Of a stretch of DNA of 40,575 bases, positions 38,973-40,575 are shown piece by piece. Position 1 is the stretch's first letter; the number at the start of each line of letters is the position of its first letter. The position numbers and the translations under genes are program-made. Source of the DNA: Candidatus Heimdallarchaeota archaeon (GTDB taxonomy: Archaea; Asgardarchaeota; Heimdallarchaeia; Heimdallarchaeales; Heimdallarchaeaceae). The stretch spans positions 1 through 40,575 of the forward strand of contig JAUWPI010000005.1 in NCBI GenBank assembly GCA_030611665.1, given 5' to 3'. The notes under the pieces were generated by a model. That model had not been told where the DNA came from and did not search any database. It saw nothing but the letters and a program-made list of their open reading frames with translations.

Positions 38973-39057
38973 GCCAGGATATCCAAGCGGTTACGGAGAT
39001 GCATTGGAAATGCATTGCCCTTGAGGCGCCGGGGTTCAAATCCCCGTCCTGGCTCCA
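38973..39057 (+). tRNA. tRNA-Ser(GGA), CCA encoded
   Basis: Cloverleaf with GCCAGGA/TCCTGGC acceptor stem, TCC/GGA D stem (38982-38984, 38995-38997), anticodon stem ATGCA/TGCAT with loop TTGGAAA and anticodon GGA at 39006-39008, a long variable arm with GCC/GGC stem, and T stem CGGGG/CCCCG with loop TTCAAAT. The long variable arm supports serine. The CCA is encoded. The discriminator base (39054) is T, while serine tRNAs normally carry G73. No intron in the anticodon loop. TTTTAAAA at 38912-38919 may be its promoter. Confidence 0.93.
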
Positions 39058-39152
39058 TATTTTCTTAAAAATATTTACTTGGATGGTGAATATATTATTC
39101 TCTCTTAAGCAAATACTTAAAAAAATCTTATTTGTTTTCTTCTTGAAGTCAT

Positions 39153-39255
39153 TAGTATCTGACATGTATAGATACTAGGCGAAGCTCAAAGGAGATAGAT
39201 GTTCTCCCTTTCTACAAATTGGTAGAGTGATGAGCACCACAACTCTGGGTTGTGG
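39153..39255 (+). promoter_or_regulatory. Structured RNA leader of the uS13-uS4 operon
   Basis: Four perfect stems occur in about 100 bases before uS13: TAGTATC/GATACTA (39153-39177), GGAGA/TCTCC (39191-39207), TCTAC/GTAGA (39211-39226) and CCACAAC/GTTGTGG (39237-39255). GCTCA (39184-39188) pairs with TGAGC (39231-39235) and encloses the two middle hairpins, forming a three-way junction. The last hairpin is followed by the uS13 start after 27 bases. This could be an autoregulatory ribosomal-protein site, a riboswitch-like element or a separate RNA. No known class was recognised. Confidence 0.45.
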
Positions 39256-39282
39256 AAGAGAAAAACGAACAAAAGTGATAAT

Positions 39283-39735
39283 ATGTCATTTCGCCATTTA
39301 GTTAGGATAAAGTCTACAGATTTAGAAGGTTATTTACCTGTTTCTTTAGGACTTTCTAAGATCGCAGGTGTTAACAGAAGATTAGCACAGACAATTGTAA
39401 AAACATTGAACATTCCTTATTCTGAACGTATTGGTACTCTTACCGATGTCAAAGTTAAGGAAATAGAAGGAGTTATTTCTGAACCCGTTGCCGCAGGTAT
39501 CCCTGTATGGATGATTAATCGAAGAAAAGACCGCCAGACTGGTGATAATTTGCACATCACAGAGGCCAAGCTCATTCTTCAGACAAAACAAGATATTGAG
39601 AGATATATCAAGATTAGATGCCGTCGAGGAATTCGCCATCAGTTCAAATTAAAAGTCAGAGGTCAAAAGACTCGAACTCATGGTAAAAGTGGTACTACCG
39701 TAGGTGTATCTAAGAGAAGAGGAAGGGGAGTATAA
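39283..39735 (+). CDS. rps13: Small ribosomal subunit protein uS13
   Basis: 150 residues. FRHLVRIKSTDLEG near the start is typical of archaeal S13, followed by GLSKIAGVNRRLA, IPVWMINRRKDRQTG and the C-terminal RRGIRHQFKLKVRGQKTRTHGK that contacts tRNA and subunit interface. The ATG at 39283 gives the family N-terminus; the in-frame TTG at 39250 lies in the last hairpin of the leader and would add a non-homologous stretch. Its TAA overlaps the uS4 ATG by one base (TAATG). It heads the usual archaeal uS13-uS4-uS11-rpoD operon. Confidence 0.96.
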   Translation: MSFRHLVRIKSTDLEGYLPVSLGLSKIAGVNRRLAQTIVKTLNIPYSERIGTLTDVKVKEIEGVISEPVAAGIPVWMINRRKDRQTGDNLHITEAKLILQTKQDIERYIKIRCRRGIRHQFKLKVRGQKTRTHGKSGTTVGVSKRRGRGV

Positions 39736-40575
39736 TGGGTGGAATTAAAAGACAAAGAAAGAAATTAAAATCTCCTGGTCATCCTTATGATAAAGCTCGT
39801 TTAGAAAGAGAGCTCCCTCTTGTTGGTGATTATGGTTTAAGAAATAAAAAGGAATTATGGAAAGCAAGTACTATTCTCTCTACAGCTAGACAACAAGCTA
39901 GAGGTTTACTTGCTCTTGACCCTGAAATTAGAAAAGTTCGAGAAGGTGAACTTCTTTCAAGACTCTCTCGTTATGGCATGTTACCTCAGGGTAGCAACCT
40001 TGACTCTGTTTTAGCACTTGAAATTAAAATCATTCTCGAAAGAAGACTTCAAACAATCGTATTCCGAAAAGGTTTGGCTTCCTCTCCTTACCAAGCTCGT
40101 CAGTTTATTACTCATAGACACATAGCTATCGGTACTGGTGTTGCAACATCTCCTAGCAGACTAATTACAGTAGCTGAAGAGGAAATTATCAACTATGCCC
40201 CCCGTTCTCCATTGAATGATCAAGGGCACCCCTCACGACCTCAAGCACCTCCTGCTTTTGATGCTGGACAACCTGAGAAAAAGGAAGAGGCCACACGCAG
40301 AAGAATCGGAAGAGATGGTAAACCCAGAAGAAAAGAAGCTCCAAAGAAGGAAGCTCCAAAGAAGGAAGCTCCAAAGCCAGAGGTTAAAAAGGAAACTCCA
40401 AAGCCAGAGGTAAAAAAAGAAAATCCAAAGCCAGAGGTAAAGAAAGAAACTCCAAAGCCAGAGGTAAAGAAAGAAATTCCTAAACCAGAGGTAAAGAAAG
40501 AAATTCCTAAACCAGAGGTAAAGAAAGAAATTCCTAAACCAGAGGTTAAAAAGGAAATTCCTAAACCAGAGGTAA
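39735..40575 (+). CDS. rps4: Small ribosomal subunit protein uS4 with repeat tail, 3' end missing
   Basis: Starts MGGIKRQRKKLKSPGHPYD and includes the S4 RNA-binding domain (ERRLQTIVFRKGLASSPYQARQFITHRHIAIG), so it is uS4. Archaeal uS4 is normally about 160-200 residues and ends soon after this domain. Here the frame stays open beyond residue 280 to the window edge: after EEATRRRIGRDGKPRR come three KEAPK units and then at least seven nine-residue units of the type PEVKKE(T/N/I)PK. The tail is highly charged and lacks hydrophobic core residues, so it is probably extended and disordered. Confidence 0.95.
   Translation, partial: MGGIKRQRKKLKSPGHPYDKARLERELPLVGDYGLRNKKELWKASTILSTARQQARGLLALDPEIRKVREGELLSRLSRYGMLPQGSNLDSVLALEIKIILERRLQTIVFRKGLASSPYQARQFITHRHIAIGTGVATSPSRLITVAEEEIINYAPRSPLNDQGHPSRPQAPPAFDAGQPEKKEEATRRRIGRDGKPRRKEAPKKEAPKKEAPKPEVKKETPKPEVKKENPKPEVKKETPKPEVKKEIPKPEVKKEIPKPEVKKEIPKPEVKKEIPKPEV
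40332..40575 (+). repeat. Tandem repeats in uS4 coding region
   Basis: Three 15-base units (KEAPK) at 40332-40376 are followed by seven complete 27-base units from 40377 to 40565 plus part of another, encoding PEVKKExPK. The last four full units are nearly identical in DNA, with small synonymous changes (GTT AAA AAG against GTA AAG AAA), which indicates recent unit duplication in frame. Confidence 0.95.

Noticed and set aside
38962..39165. Minus-strand ORF of 67 codons
   Set aside because: It reads through the antisense strand of tRNA-Ser; the translated GDLNPGAS piece is the familiar artefact of a T arm.
39227..39233. GTGATGA, a C-box-like sequence, with CTGA at 39159-39162
   Set aside because: Order and spacing do not fit a C/D guide RNA, and the bases are better explained by the hairpins of the uS13 leader.
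40332..40575. CRISPR-like or intergenic tandem repeat
   Set aside because: The units have no spacers, are multiples of three and stay in the uS4 reading frame, so they are coding repeats.

Overview
The window is AT-rich archaeal DNA, most likely from an Asgard archaeon. Archaeal hallmarks are ribosomal proteins eS24, eS31, uS13 and uS4, Rpo7, Spt4, aIF2-gamma, RadA, a family B DNA polymerase, GTP-dependent dephospho-CoA kinase, preQ0 genes for archaeosine, and TATA boxes about 25 bases before leaderless or short-leader starts. Asgard-type additions are two Ras/Rab-like small GTPases, a roadblock/LC7 protein, a ubiquitin-conjugating E2-like protein and a possible gelsolin-like protein. No transposon, CRISPR array, prophage or rRNA was seen, and no gene-free stretch exceeds 300 bases.

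Layout. 1-2739: the end of a small GTPase converges on a minus-strand operon of a roadblock protein, a KaiC/RecA-like protein without a P-loop lysine, and a coiled-coil protein with a winged helix. 2859-4040: triosephosphate isomerase and a putative DNA-binding protein. 4320-8050: the archaeal information-processing cluster, split into two divergent units (rpo7-spt4-dephospho-CoA kinase-eS24-eS31 leftward; aIF2-gamma-PIN protein rightward). 8180-17112: an HD-domain protein, then isocitrate dehydrogenase, a two-subunit aconitase-family enzyme, a one-chain aconitase and a two-gene ATP-citrate-lyase-like enzyme. 17176-21279: a Trm5-like methyltransferase, a compact three-gene unknown operon that includes a decayed BtuR/CobA-like protein, and a PPC/DUF296 protein. 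21467-25706: PolB with a tightly linked unknown protein, and a surface protein. 25737-31324: hydroxyacyl-CoA dehydrogenase, a second small GTPase, a membrane zinc-ribbon protein, an intact corrinoid adenosyltransferase, a long RadA and two unknown proteins. 31477-37895: a 54-residue small ORF, an E2-like protein, the preQ0 operon (queE-folE2/mptA-DUF366-queD-queC), a gelsolin-like protein and an m5C RNA methyltransferase. 37951-40575: a NIF3-like protein, tRNA-Ser(GGA), and the start of the uS13-uS4 operon behind a strongly structured leader. uS4 runs off the window in a long repeat tail.

How the genes work together. The 8.8-17.1 kb block can interconvert 2-oxoglutarate, isocitrate and citrate and split citrate to acetyl-CoA and oxaloacetate. 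This would be the carboxylating branch of a reductive TCA route or a cytosolic acetyl-CoA supply; direction cannot be read from sequence. The que genes make preQ0 from GTP for archaeosine in tRNA. The most novel points are the citrate-cleaving subunit built from a CoA-ligase alpha part and a full-length citrate-synthase domain, the aconitase pair with altered active-site motifs, the two operons carrying decayed P-loop proteins (1-2.7 kb and 18-20.8 kb), and the repeat tail on uS4.
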